Positions 25,401 to 37,672 of a stretch of 64,000 nt of DNA are shown here, piece by piece. The notes beneath the pieces were generated by a model that was not told the DNA's origin, made no database searches, and saw nothing but the letters and a program-made list of their open reading frames with translations. Position numbers and translations under genes: made by a program. Every line of letters begins with the position of its first letter. Position 1 is the first letter of the stretch. Location of the stretch: contig CM073592.1 in assembly GCA_037074705.1 (NCBI GenBank), positions 29,732,629 through 29,796,628 of the forward strand. Direction: 5' to 3'. The stretch comes from Zhengitettix transpicula (Eukaryota > Arthropoda > Insecta > Orthoptera > Tetrigidae).

Positions 25401-28400
25401 TATCACTGCCATACGGAATTGGAGGCTTTAGTTGGTCTGTATACTAAGAAAAAAGGTTTAGTGGTCTAGTAAAACGACTTGATCGCTTAAAGTGGGGATG
25501 GCAAAGTAGACCACTAGGTCCGCACTTACTTCCCTTAAAAGATTAGTCTCTGGGGTCAATCCATCTAACCCTGCAGCCAATCCGCGTCACCAAATTTCCT
25601 AGTCCTGCGCTCTCGTGGAAACACCAACGCAACTAATTAGATTTCCACATAAACCATTTCACCGCATTTATATGGAACCGATACATGTCAAATGTTTGAA
25701 TGTTAATTGAAAAAAATTCGAGCCACAAAAGAAGCAAATACGTCAACATAATAATATTCAACTACTTTTGAGAAATCTGCTATAATTACAAGCTGCGTCA
25801 TACTGAAAAATATTTAAGTTTAGTTACAAATTGAACGTACGATTAATTAACATTTACTTCCGTGACACTTTAAAATTCTTTCCTTAAAATTCCACGTCTG
25901 CAAATAGTTAAAAAAATTTTGCGTTAGAGTAAATGAAGCAGTGCAATATCGATGCACGTTTAGCATGAAGTTATAAGGGTAGCTGTTAATATTGCTATTC
26001 TCAAATTTATTTTTTCCGGACGATTAATTTATTTCACTATTTTTGAGGATTGTAAAAATATGTAGAAATAATTCCTTTTATAATTCTCATCGCAGTGTTA
26101 AGAGATTGCAATAGCATGTAATTATTCTACTTGTATATTGTGCCAACAATTGTTCGATTTCCCGATTCTCTTAGTGAAGCACTAGGAGGAAACATTTCCA
26201 GACAGATTCTTCCTCACACCACATCTGGCGAAATTATTGTCTCCTGGAATTCAATTATTACTAACTCCCGCGAAGAGATTCTAGAAACAGCGTGGACGAG
26301 CTGAAAAACGATTTTTGTCACATCGTAGAAGTTGATTGCTGTTCGTTGAGTATGTAGAAACTTCGCGTCGAAGTTAACTTCTGGCGAATAGATTTATACA
26401 ACAGTCTGATTCCTGGGAGGTCGACTTTAGAAAACTGACAGTACCGAATTTCACCTGAGTGTTGGTATTTTAACTGAAAATTGATATTAATTACTTTTAT
26501 GAGCAATAATGTCATTGTTTCCATCTAAATATATGATAATTATTTTTTCAGTTATTTCGAAAGATTCAAATTGCTTTTGGGAGTTACAGTTCAATTGTTG
26601 TTTGATTAATGATAAAAATTAATCTATTACCTAAAAATATTTATTATTATTTCTGTTCTACTAAGTTGGGAAAGCGTACTGAGTTTATATTTCAATGTTT
26701 AATTCTGAAATCAAAAGAAGCATGTATGTCTTGAATTAACACATCATTGTAACATTTATTTGCATAGTTATAAAAGTCGAACCCTCAAAATCGTATATAT
26801 TTTTTTCTTTTACTTGTATTAGAAATTTTTATCCTAAATCTCGCCTTCAATATAATTATTAATGACGACATAAGATGGAAAATATTCTACAGAACCGGCC
26901 GCTCTAACCACTGAACGAGTGCAGGTAGATAGTAAATACTGCTGGAAGATATTCGTACTGACTCGTAAACCTAATCTACGGTGTGGCTCAGTGGTTAGAG
27001 CGCCTGATAACAAAACAGTGAAACTGAGCTAGATTCCTGGATCGGGCCATTTTTTTTTCATCTTACATCATAATTTAAAATAATTCTTCTTTTCCCGACT
27101 CAATTTTATTAATTTTGTTCAAAAAATCTAATATTTATTAAATATTTTGTCGAATTTAGTTTAATTTTTGTTAATTAATTCAAAACCTATTCTTTATAAT
27201 TTAAAAACGTATACTTTCTTCATGCGTTTATTTAACCAAGTAGTTGAATGAGCTTTCCAGTATAAGCCATAACCATCTTCTTACGTCCAGTCATAAAATA
27301 ATATATTTATAAGCATATATAGGCCCTACTGAATGTACAGGTTTTAACTCAAAAGAGTATATTTGTGACTGATTGTAACCTGGGGTTTTGAATGAATTAA
27401 TAGGTACCCTATATTTTCTATGGATTTTTCACCTCATGGTGTGGACATTTTGAAACTTAGCGTTTAATTTCCAAGTTTCTCTCCTTCATATTCACCATTT
27501 CTATAAATTTTATCTGAATTTGAAATGTTATGTCACAAATTAGTCAGTTCATATTAATTACTAGAATCAATTAACTAATGCTAACGAAATTTGGTTTCGG
27601 CTTTAATGAATTTTTTTTTTTTTGGGGGGGGGGGGCAAGTCTTCCACGAATTGTTCCACATCTACCCTAAAAGGCAGCGGGACTTCATAACTGGAAACTT
27701 ACCCGTAATAACTGGAAAGGAACGCAATTCGGAGTTCTGACAAGTCCCGAAGACTATCTCCCGCAGCTTCCAATTAACTACTACGTGAAGAGGAAGCCAA
27801 ATAAATTGTTCTGCATTCAGTGTCTTTAGCTCCACTTCTAGGGAATTGAAATGCAATCGTTCTCAGTTTAACAACGTTTTTATCTGTAACTGCCACATCG
27901 TTATCGCATATAAACAAGAGGTTTGTTTTTTTAGAAATTAACGTCTTTACCAATAAATTTTATTAAATAGTTCAATTCCTCTAGATAACAAATTTTTCAG
28001 TTTTCATTTTAAACTTTCCGCAGTTTTATATTGTGTATCATGTTTTTATTTTGTCAAGCTCCACTTGAGGTGTATTAACGATCCCAGAGGATTTATTACT
28101 GAAATATAGCCGGATGTGGAGATCTTTTTACTGGAATGGATATAATCTGAGAAGTGTTAGAAGATTAAACACCCAATCATGCAACCCTGAAACACGATAT
28201 CTTGGCTAAATCGTGCAATTCAAAGTAGGTGGAAGGAAACGTCGGAGTCACTACGGCTGAGCTTTCAGACGGACAACGTCTTGTTTGCAGTTTTGATAAG
28301 ACAGAAAGGGGCAAAATAAATGCCTAGAGTACTTTTTTTAAAAAATATTTTACAGTGTTGAATACTTTATTTATTTTTCATAGTCCTTGCGTATTTGAAA

Positions 28401-31400
28401 AATTTGGTTTTCCACAGGATAATGATACGAGCATTACGTTATGAAATACATCTACAATTATATCTAAACGGAACACTATTCTATAGTGCTTTTTGTTGGA
28501 ATTGTGTAACTTGTGGATTTTGCCTCGTACTTTGCATTCGTTCTACTATCACAAGGGCATCTTTTGATTCTTAAAACGTTTTTATTTCAGTAACATACAT
28601 TTTTCTGAATATATTTCGGCGGTATACTATAAGGGAAAATTAATCAAATATTTACCTCTGCCTGCAGTTGCATTCAGTATTGTCATTCTGTTAAATGAAA
28701 CCTCGCACGGAGAAGGGAATGCTGCGTCCCCACAGCAAACTCCTCTCCCGCTATCGGAAGGGCGTGGGACAAGTACCCAATGCCCGACCTACCTGATGCA
28801 GGTTTTTCTAGGGTTTTCCCTGCATTTCTTTAGGCGAATGCCAGGTAGGATCCTTAAAATATATCCCGGGGGCCCTAGATAACCCTTGGCTACCTTCCTC
28901 TACCCTTCCGCATCCCCCCTTTCAAATCGCTTTCCTATGCTATAAGAGGGGAGTTGCCACTACGTGGATTACCCTGTACATAGCCTATCTAAACCAAAAA
29001 AAAAAATGCCCGAACCACCTGATGCAGGTTTTTCTAGGGTTTTCCCTGCATCACTTTTAGGCGTATTGCCTTGTAGGATCCTTAAACCATATCTCGGGGG
29101 CCCTAGTTAACCCTTGCCTACCTTCCTCTATCTTTCCGCATCCCCCCTTTCAGATCCCTTCATATGCTATTAAAGGAGAGTTGCCACCACGTGGATTACC
29201 CTCATGTAGCCTGTTACCCTAAAAAAAACAAAAAAACACGTAATATGCGAACTCGCATTCCACTGCAATTTGCCAGCGGTCATGACGTCACTCGAAGAAG
29301 ACAAATCCTGCGCAACACTGTGTTGACATGCTTGCGCTTTTGTTGTGTAAGGTAATTAAGATTATCCGGTCGACTTTCGCCTAGTTTCTCCCACCAGACT
29401 GATGAGATATGTTTTTCGACCTGGATTTTGCGATATATTAAAGACTGAGTATCCCAATTTAAGATCTAGATATCAACTCCCATCTCCCTATTATCGAAGT
29501 ACCTGAAATATTAATGCTGTACGCGTTTAAAACTGGAATAATTATTTTAATATTACATATGTAATACGTTTTTATGAGTAGACTAGCTGAGCCTACACGT
29601 CGTTGACGGTCTCTTAACTGCATGAAATTTTATTTGAAATTTCTGTCAGTACATTAACTATTTTGGAATTAGGCAGAAAATATTTTTAGAATAAGTATAG
29701 CTTTAAAGGTTCTGTGCTATACGGATATATTTAATAATACCAATTATGTTGCAACATTATTTCCTGTGAGTATTTTTCATTAAATACTTTCAATTACAGC
29801 ACTGAATAAACAGCAAACATTGACAGTTTTTGATTGGTTCTTGCTGGGTCACTGATGTGCCAACCCGTCTTTGACCGACTTTAGCTAGACGTAAAAACAT
29901 TTTTGAAATACCTTTCAGCCAATCAAATACTTTACTGACTGAACCTAATTTATTAATTTGTATAGAGTAGGAGATAGTAAATAATATGAATATAATCAAT
30001 TGATAATAATTACATGTAAAATGTTTAACATTATGCATTATTCTTAGTTACAGGGTGATATGTACCTCCATATCCTATTAAATAATGTCAATAAATAAAC
30101 GCTTAACGTAGCAGTTTATGATTGGTGCTTGAGGTGACGTATTGGTTCCCCTCTGATTGGTGACGGAGTCAGCCTGAAATTCGGTAAACTATTTAGCCGA
30201 TACTTAACCTTAATAAAATATAAATCCATATATAAAAAATCATTGACATCTAATTAAATAAAGAAATAAATAGAACGGTATCGTGTTGTAAGATTGATCT
30301 GGGTAGATTTTAAATATTCTATCAGGAATAAATTTTCACGAACTCGTTTTGTAGTAACCTAGTACGTTTCCCCCATACGACGTTTATAACGACTCGCTTG
30401 CAGATTTTGAAGACGAGCCATGCTGAACGCTAACATTGAGGTCACTGGCGTTACAGTGGCTGCAGGTTAGCTCTGAATTGAGCGACGGTTAAATTACGTG
30501 GCGCAAATAAGAGCATCTCAAAATCAGGTATTTATGACGCCCTCGGAATTCTTGCGGCACTTTCTGTTCGGATCTGCAGCGATAACTCAGCGGGGAGTTC
30601 TGGTGAAATTCTATGCTACCAAGGCGAAGTTGCTTCGTGCCGTAACTCACAGCTGCGCCAAGGTCATTGCTACGGTCTTATTACTTTAACCGACCCGGAG
30701 GAAGAGTAATTGAGTCCATAAATAAGGCGGCTGTCTGCAGTATGATTGAAGCATGTCTGACCTATAATAAACCTCCAACTAATGAATCTCTAGCACCATT
30801 GAGTTTATACAGTACGAGGAAATTTATTAAATAAAATTAATTTAATATACAAATACATATTCAAAGGGTTTCTGAAGCTGGATGTACGATTATTTGATTT
30901 AATTCAAGAACAGAAGAAATTATTTCAGTCAAAGGTCAGTTTATTTGATTTGAAATCAATGAATGATACAAGTTCTAATTATACTGTCAAAGTTTACGAA
31001 TTTTAATTAAAATATGCAATTCAGAAGAAATGAGATATTGATACACATATATAGAAGAAAATTCAGAGAAAATAGTACGGCCTAAAGGACAAATAAACGT
31101 CAGTCATGGAGCCCACAAGTCCTGGTATCTTTAGATAAATTCTGAATGTATTTCGTATCCCTGGTGATTTCAAAACAGTTGTTTATGACATACCGTAATT
31201 AAAGGTGAGAAATGGGACGCGTCCCGAAGTCGTTGCAAAGTTAGCAAGTCCAGCAATTAATTATTTTTTAAAACTAATTTCATATATTGGTTCAAAATAG
31301 TTGTTTTTATCACACGAAAAATAGATGAAAAATATTTAATTCACAGGTCAGTAAATAAATTTTTTAATTATTATATTTTCAAAAAAAAAAGTCAGTTATT

Positions 31401-34400
31401 GTAAATACGTCATTTGTCTAATTGCCATTAAATTATCTAAAAGTGAAACGAGTTTAATGAAAATCGGGATAGTGTTTCACAAGGTATTTTAATTCAAACT
31501 AATTTCGCCCAACAATTTATAAACACGCATAACAATCTACAACTTATTCACAAATACTTATAATGTGATCTTAATTTGACGCCACTTGGCTGATATTTCC
31601 CGCGAGGGGTGTGTAGCGTTGAATCCACCAATCAGTGAGCTTAAAAGGAAGGCTGGGACAAGCAGCGTTTGCCGAATTATCACGTGCAATCTATTGCTTT
31701 TAGTGAGCTGTGTACACGAGCCATTCGCAAAACCCAAAAATAAATATTAGTGGTTTTTGCGTGAACTTTTCCATGTATAATCAGATGAAATTCTGAAGGC
31801 AATCTAAACACTGAGTATTATTTTTAAAGGTTACACGTGGACCAGTGAATAAATAGAAGAGGGTAGCAAACAAAATACAGCAGAGGGAGTGTGCTGAAAT
31901 TTATTTGTAATTTTCCATTCAGAATAACTGTTCATAATACCGGTAGACATAAAAAATAATTATTAAGTAGAAAGAGTTAACATTGATTGTTTTTACACTG
32001 TTGTTTAATATAAATATTGGTAACGTACTGGCTTATGAAAAATTTGGTAACGTTATTAATAATAAAAATAAATAAATGTTGAAATAGAATTTTGAATAAT
32101 TATTTAATTAAATTCCAAATAAAGTATGGAGTACTTCTTGCAGTCGGGGAGATATATTTTTTTAGACGCTGTAATCTCTACACGTAGATGTTTGGCGATA
32201 ACTCGAGGCAGAATAAGAAATTAAATGAGAAATAGATTTTAAAAATAAAGTTTTTAAATGTAATAATATTAAAACTCAGCATGAATGCAGGAGACACAAC
32301 GGCAGTAATAACTATACATGTGTGAATAATATTGCTATGTATAAGAAAGCTAATGGGCTGGACGAGAAGAATGTTGGTCCAAACGCCAAGTAAAGTTTGA
32401 AAGAAATGGTAGTTGAAAAGAATATATTGGTTTATTATTCGTAGTAGCGAGCACTGCCAAATACTGTAGTAAGAGAAAGTCGTTTCTGACTTTTCTAGAG
32501 GTCAGGTAAAGTAAAAGGGGTTTAGAAGATGCGTCTTCAAAAGTGTTTATGGAGCAGCCTACTTACAGACTGAAACCGATCAATTATCAATGAACGATAC
32601 ATATATCACGATCATAAAGGAAGATGTCGTATAACAAATTTCAACCACTTTTTACTATGGTAAAACCATCGTTCTACAATCAGTATAAAAAGTAATTTAT
32701 ATTTGGACTTCATAAACTAATGTGACAAATATTCAATTTTTTTCTTATGCATTGCCAACATTGAAATTTTTCTTTTTATCAGAATAACTGTATTTGATTA
32801 AACGATGAAATGAAAAGAACATATTCGTACAGGAAATTCTAGAAATTGTCGAGGAAAAAAGTCAAGAAAAAGTCGTGGGGTTTATTTGATGTATTTACGA
32901 TATTTTAAGTAATGAAGAACTAGTTTTTACATTTACCATAACATGAGGTTTCAAAAGTAATTAATTTATAGTCAATAAACTGACAATTCCTCTCTACGAA
33001 ATTAGCTCAGATTGTCGTGATGGTACTTTTAGTTTTAGTCGGAGTGTGAGTTACGAGTTTTATGAACAATAAAAGCATATGCTAATGAATAAATGAATAA
33101 TAAAGCTAAAATATAATAATTATTAATTATGCTGTAATTTTTAAAGAAAGGTTTCTAAAGCTAAAATTTAGTGATAAAGTAGCCAAATACATACCAATAA
33201 ATTTTGTTAATAAATAGAAACCACTTTACGTTACTGTAAAACATTGTTTGTTGTCAAGTATTACATTGAAATAATAGCAGTAAGAGCTTTTGAATAAGTT
33301 ACGGCAATGCAAAGCACAGCTTCATCAGAAGCACCATTTAGTGGAATTTGGAAAGGCCGCATCATTCTTCTGGAACAATAAATAAGTCCTTTTGTAGGAG
33401 TTCCCGGAATCAACAGAATAAATTGAAGTTTGAAACCAGAAGAATTATTCACATGCGGGAAGATTTCTGACGCAAATCATTACTGAGAAATTCATTATCT
33501 GCCCTGTTCCCGGAATCAACTGAATAAATGGAAATTTGAAATCATACAAAAAGGAACTTGGAGAACGTTACCGGTAACGATAAGGGGTATTCATATTACC
33601 TGACATATTTCTCTTTGCATTAAAAATCCATAATTATCCTTTGAGATCCTTTTCGAAACAGTTAATTTGTTGCGAGGTTAAAAACATTATATATTATACA
33701 TATTTTTGCCATGCCAGTGATTTAATCTATACGTTTTGGCCTATTGATCAGGATTAAATTACCAGTTAATTATGTACAAAATTATTTAATAGGAACAAAA
33801 GCCTTTACTCAGTCGCCCGTAATAATTCTTCAATGAGAAGTCTTTCCACATCTATCTCATAATCATTCTACGAATTTTAATTGCATATGAAACATTATTG
33901 GATTATGTAGTGTGGTACAATAATATTATATACTAGCTGGGTGCCCGGCGTTGTCATTTATCCATAACCCCCGTTTGTTTCGTTATTTTTATGTATCGCA
34001 ACTCGACCCCTTTCCCTAAATGTGTTATCGGCCGGTTGCATTGTTTAAAAATTTCTACCCCCGCCTCCGACCAGTCCTCCCACCCGCACCCACCTCCGCG
34101 CGCTACCCAGGATGTCCTACATAAATTCAGTGACATCTATAACCCCGATTTGTCTCGAATCTCTGTTGTTTTCACGTTATTTTCTTGTAACTGCCCTCCA
34201 CCCCTACACGTGCTTCCCTCCCATATCGAAAGGGGTTGAAATTATACACAAACAAAGTCGTAGAAATATTATCAATCTAATAGATTGTTCCACTATGACG
34301 CCTCAATTCAGACCTGAGTTTTGTCAAGTGGTCATAATAAGTCAATCTGGATATAGAAAATGTATAATAATAATTAATAATAATACAATACGCACAGCAG

Positions 34401-37400
34401 TCGAAGTTATTTTTTTAATTCTATATAAATGAAACTGCAGTGTCTGTTTATTAAATTATTTTACTACATTCAAGTATTTATATACCACAAAACAGCGAAA
34501 TTATGTAATAAGATATTTCGGTACATAAAAATTGATTAAGAAATTTCATGCATGTATAAAGACCTCGGTTTGAGCAAAATGAAGTAAAACATCCCCACTA
34601 CTCTCATTTCATTGTTGACTCACGGACGAAAATTTCAAAATTAACTGTCTCGACGAAGGAAAGTCCACCACTCGATGGAGTGTGTAGTGGAAAGCATTAT
34701 TAAAAGTTATCCTTTTTTATTAGAACGGGGAGCAGCCGGATATGAGTGGAGGGGGACGATCAAAACTTCTAATTTTATTAGCCCACCATAATTTTTACTT
34801 GAACGTATAGAAGTGATAAGGACTCACCCAGCATCTTGACGACGTGCCTTGTGGCCTTGGACTGTGCGCTCTTGGCGTAGTTCTTCCTGCCGTCGGGCAC
34901 CGCTTGCTGGTCCAGCGGCTGCTGCGCATGTCTGCTGGTCTTGAGACGGACGCTTCCAGACGCGTCCCTCCGAGCCAGGAGGCTGGATCTCCGCAGCTGC
35001 TGCCAGATAAGTACGTACAGAACAGTGATCAGCGTCATGGGTGCCACGAAGAAGACGCCAGTTGAAATCTCGAAAGCGTACGGAATGATGAAACTCTTCA
35101 CCATGCACGTCTTGTGCTCGGGATTCGATACGCGACCGTCCGGCAGCATCTTCAAAGAAAATAAACTTTTTTTTATCATTCATAGTTGCCACCAACTAAA
35201 AATTCTTAACAATAAAAGGTTGTTAATACAGAGATAATATTTTCCGAATCTTCCATTGTACTACAATGACTGAATTGCTGTTAACTGAGAGGAATTTGTT
35301 GACTTATAAGGAAAAAAAGTGATATATTAAAAAAAATAGTTACGCTATAAGGACGGAAGCATGATTTCAGACGCAAAAGCCGATATGAATGCCTTTCTGA
35401 GGAAAAGATCTGTAAGAGCCCAAACCCTTCCTCCATGAACTCGGATGGGAGAACGTCTACGTACCAAATAGAGATTCCGGGTTGGCTTCCCGGTCCAATC
35501 GAGATTTTTCCATCCGGATCCTTTAATTCAGTTTCGTTCCCTATATGGATTAGCTTATTTTAAAAGTATTTGTTCTGATATTGAAAAAATAAATTATATT
35601 TTAATCCTATTCCTTAGATAATTGTTGTCAGTATCTACACGGCGCCGTATTTTGAGCGGCCGTGCTATGAGCAGACAACCTCCCCCCAGTGCCCCCCCCC
35701 GATCCTCAATCCTGACCGCTTCTCGAACAGATATAAAGTTTCGGAAGAGCAACATTACTGTTTAAATAATCAGTCTTGGTCTTAACATTAAGTAGAAACA
35801 CGGATTTTGAAATTAGACCATTTAATTGAATTTACAACACCTGAAGCGGTCCCAATAAGTTAGGGATGAAACTTTGAGAATGTTTATAATGTTTAAAAAT
35901 TCCTAATAAATTTATAGCTAAACAGGTTGATGTTTTAACTTATTTAAGGACGTCACATAAAGATAACCATTAAAAGATTTCTTTCTTTATTGATCATTTC
36001 TAAGCATATTTATTAAACGAATCACTACCAATTGGAACAGTTTCCATATTTTAGATAGAGATAGAAATTTTAAATCCAGATAAGTTTCAGAAATATTATA
36101 CATTAAACTTGTATTACATTTTTTTAAATTTAAAACCAAGACTGATTCTTTAAGCAATAAAGTTGCTCTTACGAAACTTTGTACCTGCTCGCTCGGCGGT
36201 CAGGTTTGAGGATGGGCCAAGTGGCCGGAGGGAGGGGGGTGGATTTTGTCCGCTCATACAACGGCCGCAAATCGCACGATACCATCTATACAAGCATAGA
36301 TTCTAAATATTAAATTGTCTTCTGCGCAGTGTTACTTAAGCGTAGTAGTATATTTTATTATATTTTTCGATTAGGCTGTTGTTTATGATTTTGTAGAATG
36401 TACTGTGCAACTCTGCAGTTATCTATAATGTGTGAGTGTTGATACTTTATTATTATTATTTGTTATTTCTAATTGCAGATTATCTTCAACACAATTTTTG
36501 TATGTGTGTGTAAGTGATAAGTAAAGTACAGGAAGGTGCAGACCTCGACGACGACGCCGAAGGACATGGCCTGCGGCACTGCGAGGCAGAGCGCCAGGAC
36601 CCAGATGGCGAGGACCAGCTTCACAGCGCGGGAGAGTTTGGAAACTGCGTGCGCCTGGAATGGATGGCAAATGGCCACGTAGCGCTCCACGGTGAAGGCC
36701 GTGATCGTCAGAACCGTGGCGTTGGCAGAAGTCTCCGCGGCGAAGCCCTGCAGCAATGAATAGAACGAATAAAACGAAAATAGCCCAGAAATCGTTCCGT
36801 GTTATCACGTTGACTAACGAACGATTTACCAGAAATAGAGCTACTTATACAGCTACGTGCAACTTTTTTATATCACAGATCAAATGAGTAATTATTGTGA
36901 GTTATGAATCATTTGGAACATCCCATAGCGATAAAACTGCCTTTGAAGTTTCAGAAAATTGAGTTTATTTTCTTTCGTTCCTGAAAAAACATAATCTAGC
37001 GTTTTCGTAAAAAAGATATCACTATTTTGGTTTCGTAGTGTGTTCAAAATAATATTAAACCTTATTTTTGCACAAATAAGGAAAAGAAACACGGGAGTTG
37101 TCCTTTGCTGGGGACATTTAAGTTAAGACTCTCGTCACTGAAAAGCGAACTACGTTCACGTAGGATTTCAAGAAGGCAAAATGAGAATATCAATGATCAA
37201 TTGGTATTCGAAACCAAATTTTTTAGTATTAGTGGAAATTACCAGCACACCAATTCAAACCGTGGTCCAGAAATGCAAAAGGCAAGGTCCAAAAATGTTA
37301 CCCGTCAATCCCGAAAGTCATCTTCATCACGTAATTGATGAAATATGAATTATGGTCACGATGGATCCTCGAGACTTAAGTCTGGAAGGCTTGACACGGA

Positions 37401-37631
37401 GAATTGAGTTGGTTTTAAACGTCTTGAACTGTAAGTTTCATCGCCACATTAATGCAACCACACATTCTACACGACAATAACTAAATTTTAATTAAAGAAA
37501 AAGAGAAACGCACAGACGTTGCCAAATATTCATTTAATAGATCAATTCGCGAATGGAATTCATTGCCTGCAGAATTACTGACGACTTTTTCCAATAGCGC
37601 TCATCAGTTTAGACGTATGCTAAGGAAAATT

Positions 37632-37672
<41 letters not shown>

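Larger units (their letters stand above)
23985..34827 (-). other. Receptor intron 3 (10.8 kb)
   Basis: Donor CTGG|GTGAGT at 34827, acceptor gttcggttgcag ending at 23985, phase 1. It holds a pair of inverted tRNA-like segments (26.9-27.06 kb), a T13G12 tract (27.61 kb), two tandem A-tailed repeats (28.7-29.24 kb), a GC-richer segment (30.36-30.70 kb) and a C-rich block (33.93-34.24 kb). A small hydrophobic open frame at 24733-24969 has no support as a gene. Confidence 0.85.

Noticed and set aside
29800..30180. Two CCAAT-bearing segments that begin alike (cagtttttgattggt and cagtttatgattggt)
   Set aside because: Similarity is limited to about 20 nt, too short to call a repeat or promoter pair.
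34824..35237. Several other open frames over receptor exon 3
   Set aside because: Frame shadows; only the reading that gives TM5 joins its neighbouring exons.
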